Below, piece by piece: positions 31,129 through 47,389 of a stretch of DNA of 64,000 nucleotides (the first letter of the stretch is position 1; the number at the start of each line of letters is the position of its first letter). Origin of the DNA: Haematococcus lacustris (taxonomy: Eukaryota; Chlorophyta; Chlorophyceae; Chlamydomonadales; Haematococcaceae); NCBI GenBank assembly GCA_030144725.1, contig JASKMD010000030.1, forward strand, positions 6,910,761 through 6,974,760, given 5' to 3'. A program made the position numbers and the translations under genes. Below the pieces are notes generated by a model, which had not been told where the DNA came from, ran no database searches, and saw only the letters and a program-made list of their open reading frames with translations.

Positions 31129-31937
31129 TGCCGAGCGACACACGTCTACAGCTGGAGCTGCAACTTCAAATTCAAGTGTATGCGACTCCCTCAGCACTCT
31201 GTGTCGCTGCAGTTTTATGGAAGCGACGGAGGCTGATGTGGAAGGTACACTCGCAGAGCTGTGTATCCTTCGTTCCAGCTCCGATGTGTGTTTTCAGGTG
31301 TGGGGGTATTGCTCCAAGCCAATCCAGCCTTTCCATCACCGTCGTGCCATAATGTGAGCGAAGTCAACCAATTGTTGCAGATTGAACCTGAGGAGGTAGA
31401 AGCACTGGTGGACAGCATGTCAAATGGACTTGATGTGGTGAGCAGCTGGCAGACGAAACCATGCAGGGGCAGCTACCTGGCTAAGGGGTAAACCAAGTTA
31501 AAAGTGCAGTAACCCTACAAATCCTCCACCAGCAGTCCTCATGTATCGCTGCACTTGCCACGAGCCGGCTGCCCATTACATGCACAGCACACCTAAGGTG
31601 AGCAGCTGCCAAGCACACCTCACAACGCTGCCCAGCCAAGCCACCCCAGCTGGGCTGACATGATGCTGCGCACCTGACCAGCCCAGCACCTAACCTGGAC
31701 ATCAACCACAACTATGGCGTCGTGCCGGCTTCACAGGGGCGTGCCCAGCCCACTGAGACCCACTGCTTGACGTGTTGTGCCCTAACCCTAACCCAGGCAG
31801 CTGCCGGCTGTGCAGGTGTGCCTGTCCTGAGCAGCCTGGCCAGCCCCCGGGCAGCTTGCGGCTGAGCGTGCGTCTGCCCTGGTGCTACCCCCTGGAGCCA
31901 GCATGCGCCCTGCTGGCCCCATGCAAGCCGCAGCGCC
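31129..31937 (+). pseudogene. RWDD3-like 5' fragment in unit 2
   Basis: Plus-strand copy of source 6933-7743. The first exon (donor after 31437) and the start of the RWD exon are intact, with LRLSVRLPWCYPLEP against LRLSLRLPWCYPLEP in the source. The exon then runs into the tail and reads on as RLMRWNTTRPIRPNTW to a stop at a GTAAGC donor. The LDHM and VDVDS regions are missing. Confidence 0.8.
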
Positions 31938-32558
31938 TCATGAGATGGAACACGACGCGACCAATCCGCCCCAATACCTGGTAAGCCCACAGTTCAGCCC
32001 CGCACACAGCCTAGTCTCGCCTAGTGCATAGTCACGCACACAGCCCCGCACATCAATCGCACACCATCAATTGCACACCCGCGCATCAATTGCCGTACCC
32101 GCGGGCTTATCCTACGCCCTGTCCCGTGTGCTCGCAGGATGCGGAGGTCGACGGGTCAGGCCGTGCTGAGGCCGTGCTGTCGGAGTCCCAAAGCAAGTAG
32201 TACCCAAGAAGCTACAAGAGGCTGCGAGACCGAGCACCCTAGGCCAGCACAGCATGTGTTCATGCCATAATAGATTGCCCAGCCTTCGCAAGTGGGTTGG
32301 GGTAGTGAATCCGGTAGTGGTACCGGATGCTTGCTGCATGCAAACAGTTTGGACAACAGATAACACAGCCCCTGCCCTGTAGTAATAGTAGGGGAACAAC
32401 TGTGTTGTACGCTCGTCCTCTGTAAGAACTTACTGCTTTCCTTCGGCATGGTGTGCAACTCTCTAACCCAGTGCAAACACGCATGCTCAGCGGTGTAAGT
32501 CTTACATACAAATGGCGAACATGTCCATACAGCCTGTAACGATTCCATGCGGCCGCTC
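31938..32558 (+). repeat. Unit 2 tail: fragment of an unidentified gene or element
   Basis: It contains a good donor (CTGGTAAGCCC), an intron with CACACAGCCCCGCAC motifs, the acceptor GTGCTCGCAG at 32138 and a short terminal exon reading DAEVDGSGRAEAVLSESQSK in one frame, with a stop. Its far end (TCTTACATACAAATGG ... CATGCGGCCGCTCC) is related to 11690-11755. It looks like the 3' end of a repeat-family gene. Confidence 0.55.
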
Positions 32559-32758
32559 CAGGCCGTAAGATGAGCCTTGGCAACACTTCATGCATTCATC
32601 ATTACGCCCTTATGTAAACTAGGAGCACCATGACGTGAGCCTGGTGCTCGCCACCCTCTCCCCCTCGCGTTGCAGCAACCTCTTCCTCGTACCCTCGATA
32701 TCGCTTCCAGCTGCTTGGCTCCGACCAACGGGCTCACACCCGGATTGCTTCAATGCCT

Positions 32759-32763
32759 TACAC
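32759..32763 (-). terminator. TGTAA polyadenylation signal of FtsH
   Basis: TGTAA on the minus strand (TTACA on plus), 71 bases after the FtsH stop. The same signal is carried in both tandem copies. Confidence 0.6.
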
Positions 32764-32833
32764 ACTCCGTCACTCAAGCACACAAGGTCGCCGCCCTAAA
32801 CCCATCCCAGCCCCGCAGCCATCATGTCAGCTG

Positions 32834-39008
<6,175 letters not shown>

Positions 39009-39824
39009 CAATTGTATTTTCGCCCGTCGCCCCCGACCCCACCCGACTTGTGCTTGTCTCACCCTCGCGTTTCACCTTCCACTTCCCTTAGGTGGTTTGC
39101 CATGTATATTTAATCACCTTCGGGACCATTTGATCACGCACATTAATGCACTATGTGTCCATATCAGATCTGTGTGGCGCGTCTAGCGCTCGCAGACGTT
39201 TTGCAGTAGACCCCACAACCTCCGCAGCTCAGCTGCACCCTCCGCCTGCTCCTTGCTATAGCCCAGCCACCCCCACCTCCATCCCCATCCCTTGCTCCCT
39301 TCAAGTCCCTTGCTCCCCCACCCATTGCTCCCCCACCCCTTCACTCCCTACAGCTGCTCCTACAGCCCAGCCCCCATCACGCCTTGAACACAAGCAACGA
39401 AGGCAAACGCTGTCCACCCTCATGGAAGCCAGGGCCCAGCGCTGCCACCACACCGTTGCAGAGGTCTGCTTTCAACTGATTGGCATCCCTAAAGGTGCTG
39501 GGCGTCCTCTTTCATCAGAATTGCAGACCTCCTTGCCCCCATCAACTTCTCCCACATTTCAAAACTTGCTTTACTTGCAGAGGTTGCAATGTTTACCCCA
39601 TTGAGAGGACAATGCTGCGGCAAGGATGCTAGCTGGATGTTGAGATTCCTCACTGATTTCCTGGCTCGTCATTTAGGTTTTCTGCAACCCCACCACAGAT
39701 GCTGCCCCGATTACGCCCCTATGCCAACAACACCTGTGCCGCGTACTTAAGCCGTGCGCCAGCAACAGGGCTGAGCATTACGCAGCAGCAGCATCGCAGA
39801 CCCTCGCGGCTGCTCGTGATAGCC
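39009..39824. other. Divergent promoter region between FtsH and the reductase gene
   Basis: About 815 bp between two head-to-head start codons. It is more A/T-rich near FtsH, with a TTAAATATAC element on the minus strand about 95 bases before its ATG. A frame at 39146-39604 is Pro/Ser-rich and shows no family resemblance; I leave it unannotated. Confidence 0.45.
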
Positions 39825-42800
39825 ATGGTTCAGTCCAGCGCGCTCGCGGACACTGACAATGGCGCCTTCGCGCGGAAAGAGAGCGTTTGGCGCGACCAAA
39901 TCAGCCCCCGACGGGCGCTTTAAAAACCCGAAGGTGGGTTTGAGACTCCACGGGGCCGCGCCGTGTCCTACTCAGGCCTGGTGCCTGGGGCGCCTGATGA
40001 GAGCAGCAGAGGGGCTTCGCTGAGTGGCCGCCACCACGGACCACCCCTGCCCCCGCCCTCGCCATGGAGCCCACTGCCCCTGCCTGGTACTCAACCACCT
40101 TACAACAAGCCTTACAGCTTAACTACCATATTCAACATGTCAACTAACATACCTGTTGCATCATCTCAGCCAGTTCCCCCCCGCCCCCTTCGCACCCGTC
40201 CTGCTGGCTGCCCTGCTGGCTGCAGCTGACCGCTACCCACTTGTACGTCAGCCTGGCCTGCCCCTGGGCTAACCGCTGCCTGGCCGCCCTCTTCCTCAAG
40301 GTGCCCCCCACCCCCCCCTCCTGCTCCATCCCCCCCTCCTGCCCCTAACCCACCCCCCACCCCCCCTCCCAAGTGCGAGGCGCCTAATAAGGCCGCCAAG
40401 GCGTGTTGGTGCCAGGGCTGTACTGCCAGAGCTGCTCCGGCGCCCAGCCCCCCGCCACGCCTCAGCCGCACTCCACACACTCCCAGTGCTGGCTCAGTGA
40501 TGGTGGCGGTGCGGGTGCAGGGCCTGGAGCAACGCTGTGGGGGTGTCCGTCACGCACCCCACCTGGCAGCGCACCCGGGCTGAGGACCAGCAGGACTTGC
40601 ACTGCGGCTGGGTGTTCGCACAGCCCAAACGACCCGCCCCTCACCAGCAGCACAGGTCAGCAAACGGGGCGGACCGGGACGATGTCGGGAGGCAGGCCAG
40701 GACGCAGGCCAGGGGGGCCGCAGCGCATGGCCCCCAGTGAGCAGCTGCGGGGTACAGCCTCACTGCCCTCCCCAACCCAACCTACCTCCCCCTGAACTGC
40801 CGTTCCTTGTGTCCCTGCTGCTGCTCTGACTGCTGCTGCTGCCCGCCTCTGCCGTGTCTGCCCCCAGGCCATGGCTCCTTCAGCTGCGAGGGCTGCGTGC
40901 CTGACTCAGTGGACCAGGTCCGCAATGTCAGGGAGCTGTACGAGCTGGCGGGCAGGAGGGAGGTGCGGACATCCCCCTCCCCCTCCCCCTCCCCCTCCCC
41001 TCCCCCTCCCCCTCCCCCTCCCCCTCCCCCTCCCCCTCCCCCTCCCCCTCCCCCTCCCCTCCCCCTCCCCCTCCCCCTCCCCCTCCCCCTCCCCCTCCCC
41101 TCCCCTCCCCCTCCCCCTCCCCTCCCCCTCCCCCTCCCCCTCCCCCTCCCCCTCCCCCTCCCCCTCCCCTCCCCCTCCCCCTCCCCCTCCCCCTCCCCCT
41201 CCCCCTCCCCCCTCCCCCTCCCCCTCCCCCTCCCCCTCCCCCTCCCCCTCCCCCTCCCCCTCCCCCTCCCCCTCCCCCTCCCCCTCCCCCTCCCCCTCCC
41301 CCTCCCCCTCCCCCTCCCCCTCCCCCTCCCCCTCCCCCCTCCCCCTCCCCCTCCCCCTCCCCTCCCCCTCCCCCTCCCCCTCCCCCTCCCCCTCCCCCTC
41401 CCCACCAGGCTAGTGGCCGCTGACTGCTGGCTGCAGGCCGCTTCACAGTGCCAGTGCTGTGGGACAAGCAGCTCAAGACAGTGGTCAACAACGAGAGCAG
41501 CGAAATCCTGCGCATGTTCAACTCCCAGTTCAACCACCTGGGTGAGGGGCAAAGGGCGGGGCCAGGGGGGGGGGGGCGCAGAGAGCCCACAGCTAGCTGG
41601 AGGGGCCAGGCAGGTGAAGGAGCAGCAGGCCACAGTGCACGAAGGGTGCAGGGGGGGGGGCGGGGGGGAGGGGGAGGGTGCCAGGGCAGGGTAGGGCCCC
41701 CCCCCTAACCCCTGGCTGCTTTTCCCCCCGCTGCTGCCCCCCCTACACTGGTCTGGCCTGGCTGCCTGCAGCTCGCTGCCCCGGAGGTGGACTTGTACCC
41801 GGAGGCGCTGCGCCCGGCCATTGACAGCGTGAACGAGTGGGTGGCAGCAGCAGGGGGTGCAGGGGGGGGGGGGATCCAGGCCGTGAAGGGGAGGGCAGCA
41901 GCCCGGGTGGCTGTGGGCTAAGGGGGTAACAATGCTGCACTCCACGGCACCTGTTGCCTGGCGCATGAGCTTGCAGTTGATTAAAGCTCTGCCCCCTGCC
42001 CCCTGCAACCTGCCCCCTGCAACCCTGCCCCCTGCAACCCTGCCCCCCTGCCCCCTGCCCCCTGCCCCCTGCCCCCTGCCCCTGCCCCCTGCCCCCTGCC
42101 CCCTGCCCCCTGCCCCCCTGGACCTGGGCTGCAGCCAGTCAGCTGCCTGGTGGGGCTGCAGGTGGGTGTACCCGCCAGATCAACAACGGCGTGTACCGCT
42201 GCGGGTTCGCGCAGAAGCAGGAGGCATACGACAACGGCCTTCACGTGCGTGGCCATGTCAGGGCAGCAGGGCGCAGGGGGTGGGGGGGTGCAGGGGGGGT
42301 TGGGGGGGGGCAAGCTGCAGGGGGGTGCAGGGTCAGGTCATGCGTCTACGTCCAGGGTGCAGGCAACTGATGTTACGCCCCCCCTCCTGCTCCTCCCACC
42401 CCCCCCCTCTTCTGCCCCTGACCCCCCCCTCTCCTGCCCCTGACCCCCCCCCTGGTTCTGCCCCTGCTGCCCCCTGTTCTGCCCACAGGGAGCTAGTGTC
42501 CGGCTGCAGCGCTGCGAGGAGCTGCTCAGCCGGCAGCGCTACCTGACTGGTGCCACCTTCACTGAGGCTGACCTGCGGCTGTTCATTGACGTGAGGGGGA
42601 CAGGCAGGGCAGCAGCAGGGGGGGGGAGGGGGGGGGAGGGGGAGGAGCGGGGGAAGGGGGAGGGGGGTGGGCACTGGCCAGGCTCTACAGGGTTAGGATG
42701 GAAGGTGGAGGTGAAGGTGGATGAGGGGGAGGGTGAGCAGGGTGTGGCTGAGCTCCAGGGGTCCAGTGGTTGGACCGCAGCCTTTGGGGTCCTGTGGGGG

Positions 42801-43732
42801 GCAGTGGGTGGAAGGGCTGGGCGGCAGGGCAGCCCCCGCTGCTGCTGCCCTCCCCTGGCCTGCCCCTGCCTCCTGACCCAGCCTGCCCTGCGGCTGCAGG
42901 CTCATCCGGTACGACCCAGTCTAACGTCGTCTACTTCAAGTAAGCCTGGGGGGGGGGAGGTGGGAGGGGGGGAGGGGCAGGGGGAGGGGGGCAAAGGTAG
43001 TGCTGTTGGGGCCATGAAGGCATACAGTGTGCAAGGGAAGCATGGGGAAGACGGCCTAAGGGGAAGAGGGGGGGGAGCCCAGTACTCAGCAGACGCACTG
43101 ACGGCTGTCCTGCTCGTCACTTTTGCTGCTACTTGCACACGCATTGCCTCCCACCCACCCCCACCCCCCCCACCCCACCACCCTGTCCAGGGACCAACTG
43201 GGACATGCTGCGCCATTACCCCGCCCTGTCAAACTACACGCGGGAGCTGTTCCAGATGCCAGCCATCCGCAGGTCAGTGCACAAGTCGGCGCAGCTCCCC
43301 CCCTGACTCAAGTCAGGGCAGTCCCCCTCTCCCTGCCCCAGCCTGCGCCTTGCAGCCCCTGGGCCACTGCCCTCCACCCCGCCATGAGCCCTACAACCCA
43401 AAGGGAGGCTGACTGACCAGGCAGGTCGCATCGCAGCCGCACTGCTGACAGCCGAGCCGTCATCACCATCGACGTCGTTTCCCTTCACCGCCATCCAGGC
43501 AGTTGGGGCAGCAGCGGGAAAAGGTTTGCAAGGCTGCCTGAGGGTCACGTCGTGGTTGTGGGTTTACCATGCCGCCGCGCATCGCGTTTGCAGGGCCATC
43601 GACATCCGCCACATCAAGGTTCACTACTTCACGTCGCACCCCACACTGAACTACTACGCCATCGTGCCAAAGGGCGGACCTGCCTGGTGGGAGGAGCCGC
43701 ACAACCGCGACGCGCTGTTCCCCCGCCCTTAA
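39825..43732 (+). CDS. Glutathionyl-hydroquinone reductase (Xi-class GST, YqjG/ECM4 family)
   Basis: Eleven exons: 39825-39933, 40226-40300, 40521-40655, 40868-40962, 41437-41541, 41772-41840, 42179-42244, 42489-42590, 42900-42939, 43191-43272, 43594-43732. About 335 residues, normal for the family. The enzyme reduces glutathionyl-hydroquinones through a Cys. Family blocks in order: [27 protein letters not shown] (active-site Cys), [135 protein letters not shown] and [20 protein letters not shown]. Several blocks join only if single extra bases are removed (39905-39909, 40236-40238, near 40530, 40627-40629, 42923-42924, 43191-43192). It is a real gene, but disrupted or mis-sequenced. Confidence 0.88.
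40972..41403 (+). repeat. CCCCCT hexanucleotide tract in a reductase intron
   Basis: About 430 bp of (CCCCCT)n with occasional shortened units, entirely within the intron between exons 40868-40962 and 41437-41541. It is a homopurine-homopyrimidine mirror tract and reads as poly Pro-Ser-Leu in all frames. Confidence 0.95.
42000..42120 (+). repeat. CTGCCCC simple repeat in a reductase intron
   Basis: Repeated CCCCTGC units in the intron before the 42179-42244 exon. Non-coding. Confidence 0.85.
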
Positions 43733-44128
43733 GGCGTCGATCTGATGTGCGGCTCCAGCTACGTGCGCATGCATCTGATGGCTTCGCGCCGATGGAGGCG
43801 TGCAGTTTGAATTGACAGCCTGCGACAGCCCTTGTCCCCTTCTGTACAAACCGCGGCCAGCCGCTGTTGAGTTGCTCGTTTCTCAGCCCGTTGTCCAAGT
43901 TCTACTCTGTTTGTATTCGTTGTGCTCGCTGTACCTCCGTGGCTTGAAACTACGAGGGGTAATGCTCACTTCGTTTGGACTTTGTTTTTGGGCGCGACAT
44001 GCATCATGCCGCCGCGTCCCCCGACTGCGCTGCTCGCTCCTGCTCCATCTTGCGCTGCATACAGCCAAGCAGTCGCATCACAAGCATCGCTTTGCCTCGA
44101 ATGCAAAAGGCGGGGACAACCTGGCACG
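43733..44128. other. Convergent 3' intergenic region
   Basis: 396 bp between the stops of the convergent reductase and DUF3783-like genes. No gene seen; it must hold both 3' UTRs. Confidence 0.5.
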
Positions 44129-46693
44129 TCATCCCTGCGCCATCCTCTTTTGCGCCGCCGACCCCGTCCTGCGCCTCACCATCGCGCTGTCCTCCTTCAC
44201 CACCTCCGCCACCAGCTCGCCCACCACGCGGTTCATGTTGTTGGGCACAGCAGCCGCGAACACACAGGGGGGAAGACCTACGACACGACGAGATGTACTG
44301 CCTGTACTGCCCACTAGCCCAGGCAGGCCAGGCAGCAGGGGGTGGCAGGCAGCAGTTGGTACCCCCAGGCGGGGGTGAGGCTGTCACGCCCTCTCCCCCT
44401 CACCCTGGGGGGGTTAGGTCCGCAGGGCCCCACTGGGGACGACTGTTGGGCTGGGCGGCTGCCCCCCCCCCGGCAGGCTGTGGCACAGGTGGGTGTGTCA
44501 GACCCCTGCCAGCCGACACCAGAGCATGGGCAGCCTCCCCCCCCCCATCAAAGAGGTCCCGCCCCCACCAAAGCGGTCCAGGGCCCTTGCCAGTGTGCAG
44601 CCCCCCTTCCCCCTCCCCCCTCCTCCTCCCCCCTCCCCCCCTCCCCCCCCCCTCCCCCCTCCCCCCTCCCCCCTCCCCCCTCCCCCCTCCCCCCCTCCCC
44701 CTCCCCCCTCCCCCCTCCCCCCTCCCCCCTCCCCCCCCTCCCCCCTCCCCCCCTCCCCCCTCCCCCATCCAGGGTCAGGGTTAGTCCAGCCCCCCAGCAC
44801 ATGCGGCCCGGCCGCTCCTAGTGCTGCCCCCCCGCCCCCCTCCCCCCTGAGGCCGACCTGACTCCCTGTAGGCCGCCACCACGTCCACCACCTCCGCCCC
44901 GAACATGCCGCTCAGCACTATGCAGCGCCTGGTGCCCAGCGGCAGCTACAGGGCAGCAGCAGGCAGCAGGGGGGAGGGGAGGGAGGGGGGGGCCAGTGGG
45001 TCAGGGCACCCAGGCCCCTGCTGGACCCCCAGCCTCCACTCACAGCCTGCAGCCGCCCTGGGGAGGGCAGGGCAGCCTGCCTGCTGGCAAGGCCACAGCT
45101 GCACCCAGCAGCACCCGCCAGGGGGGTCACGCTGCTGCCAGGGGGCCGGCAGCTCCCCCCCAGTGTCCTGCCTGCAGGGCTGAAGCACTGGGGGGGCAGA
45201 CCCGCTGCAGGCCAGCAGCCCAACCCCCAGGCCACAGGCTCTGACCTCCCCCCCTAAGCCGTGCCTCACCCCCCCTAGGCCCTGACCCCCCACCTGCTCC
45301 CAGTCAGGGCAGTCCGCCTCAAGGGCCTCATGCAACCGCCCCGCCAGCATGGCCCGGGTGCAGGGGCTGACCTGCAGGGGGGGGGGGGGCACTGGGGGGT
45401 GCAGCAGCAGCAGGCAGCCACTCATACTAGGTGGAGGGGGGGCCCTCCTCCACCCCCTGGCCCTACCGCCCGCCTGCCTGCCTCCAGACAGCCTGCGGGG
45501 CCTCTGCTGCACCCCAGGGCATGCAGCCCGCTACATGGCAGGGTGCTCAGGTGCTGATCAGGTGGTTACCCGGCAGTTGACATGGAACTGCCAGGCGGTT
45601 GCCAGGCGATCGCCAGGCTGCCTGCCCCTGCCCCTGCCCCTGCCCCTGCACCTGCCCCTGCCCCCTCAACCGCCATTCCCACTGGCCCCCCCCTAGCCAG
45701 CACCACCTTGAACATGTCCGCCTCCATGGCCAGCAGCAGGCGCCTGCAGTCCTCCACCTCCTCCGCACTGAACCCCACCAACAGCACCGTCTGCAGCCGC
45801 CATCACCAACACACTCATGCAGGTCACTGCGGGCTGCACCCACCAGGCTGGGGGTGGAGGCAAGGAGGCTCAGGGCGATGCCAGCCAGGCCGCTCCACGT
45901 CACGCTGCCCCCCCCCCCTCCCCCTTCTCTTTGCACCCCCTGACACCTGCTCACAGCCCCTGACCCCCAGGTAGGTAGGCAGCAGCCATCAGCGGAAAGC
46001 GAGGAGGGGCAGCCATCGGAGCCATCTGTGCCTTCACCCCAGGGAGGGAGGGGGGAGGGGGGGAGGCACGGGATGCTGGCAGGACGCCCCACACCCCGCC
46101 CCAACTAGGGGCGCAGGCATGGGAGGTGAGAGGGTGACCCCACACCCCACCAGGGAGGGGCAAGGAGGGTCAGGGCGACACCAGCCAGGTTGCTCCACGC
46201 TTCAAGCCAGGGAGGGGGGGAGGCACGGGGCCCACCCTCAGCCCCCTGCGGGCCCCTGAGCTCGCACCCTGCCCTGCACCCAGTCCACATCTGCTGCCCC
46301 CCTGTTGCCCCCCTGCTGCCCCCCTACATGCCCCTTCACCCACTTGCCTGGGGCCCAAAGGCCATGTCGCTGCCGTCCACACCGGCTTGCACGTCCGTGT
46401 CAATCAGCCGCATGGTGTTGCCCTCCTCCCCCTCATCTTCAAAATCTGCCTCCACCACTCGTCCATCGTCTGCAGCAGCAGGCCAGCCATGGCTGCTCGT
46501 CCGGGCTGCAGCCACGCTCGCCTACTGCCTGCGCCCTCGTGCCTGGTGCGCCTTGGAACAGCTGCTTCAGCTTGTCGAACACCCGTGCTGTAGCATCGCG
46601 GCGCAGGTCAACATGCGGCAGCCCTCTGAACCCCGGGGGGGCACGACGCGACCTGGCGACGGCATGCGCTGGTGCCACGGCACGGTGTAGCAT
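44129..46693 (-). CDS. Conserved plastid-type protein, DUF3783-like
   Basis: Exons 46348-46469, 45707-45790, 45294-45371, 44858-44945 and 44129-44277 join in perfect phase without any base offset. A first exon starts with ATG at 46693 and encodes an Arg/Ala-rich, transit-peptide-like N-terminus (MLHRAVAPAHAVARSRRAPP); its donor is unresolved. Blocks in order: DDGRVVEADFEDEGEEGN, TVLLVGFSAEEVEDCRRLLL, AMLAGRLHEALEADCPDWEQ, LGTRRCIVLSGMFGAEVVDV and CVFAAAVPNNMNRVVGELV, ending MVRRRTGSAAQKRMAQG. The pattern, an AEEV helix followed by GMFGAEV and FAAAVPNN, resembles the uncharacterised DUF3783 family of cyanobacterial and plastid lineages; this naming is from memory. Intron 2 starts GCAAGT, a GC-AG intron. 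Function unknown. Confidence 0.72.
44590..44766 (+). repeat. CCCCCCT tract in a DUF3783-like gene intron
   Basis: About 175 bp of C-runs separated by T, in the intron before the last exon. It is purine-rich on the transcribed minus strand. Confidence 0.9.
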
Positions 46694-47389
46694 CGTGTTG
46701 GGTAATGGTCAGGGGCGCGCGGGGAGGCATGCATGGCTCCCAACTTCATGATGATGTGTGTAGGCTAGTCACGGCTACCGCTCTGCTTTTGTTGGTGTTG
46801 CAACAGCTGAGGCAGAGGATAGGGCGCTCGAGTGTTCAACAGCTTCACGGCTGACGGCTGATGCGCTGACGGCCGGCTGCTTTCAAGCAGCGGGTGACGT
46901 AACCGCCCCAACACCTACAGGGACACAGGGGGCCTGATGATGGTCCCAGGCATTTGATATTTACATCGTGCGCTTGTCTGCCATGCATCCAGCGGCCGAG
47001 CCTTGGCATGCGTACACAGCAGCCGGCCATGACATGATCCAGCTTCCCAGCCTTGTGTTCGACCGCAGCAACAACATCATGACGCTATGCCGCGCTTGAA
47101 GTCATGACCAAGGGCAGCATGCAGCATGCGACCACCAGCACCATCTCTTCTCTCCGTCCAGCTTCCCTTTCTTGCTTTAACCTTGGGGAATTTGTCGATA
47201 TTCGTCGATATTCGTCAGTGGCACACCTCTCGCTGCATGCAGTGCAACCTGCAGACCTCCCCCCCCCCTGCTGCTGCTGCTGCTGCCCGCCCTCCACCTG
47301 GTCCCTCACCGCCTCAGCCGCCACTCCCTCACTGGTCTAATCTCTGCCGTCCCCCCCCCAGCTGCCCCCACCCCCAGCTGCCCCCCCCC
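46694..47389. other. Intergenic region between two minus-strand genes
   Basis: No exon found. It should hold the promoter of the DUF3783-like gene and the 3' UTR of the membrane-protein gene. TGTAA on the minus strand occurs near 46971. Confidence 0.4.

Larger units (their letters stand above)
29094..32558. repeat. Tandem unit 2 (3465 bp, uninterrupted)
   Basis: It consists of 1048 bp of FtsH 3' end (29094-30141), six filler bases, 1790 bp of inverted coiled-coil/RWDD3 sequence (30148-31937, source 6933-8724) and a 621-bp tail (31938-32558). It is followed at 32559 by the same 1048 bp within the real FtsH gene. At the junction the bases GCACGCAGGTCC occur twice, a microhomology-like scar. 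Confidence 0.92.

Noticed and set aside
40782..42008. Long minus-strand frame of about 400 codons (Gly/Arg/Glu repeats)
   Set aside because: An artefact of the CCCCCT tract inside a reductase intron; the plus strand carries the real exons.
44400..44861. Pro-rich and Gly-rich frames over the CCCCCCT tract
   Set aside because: Intronic simple repeat in the DUF3783-like gene.
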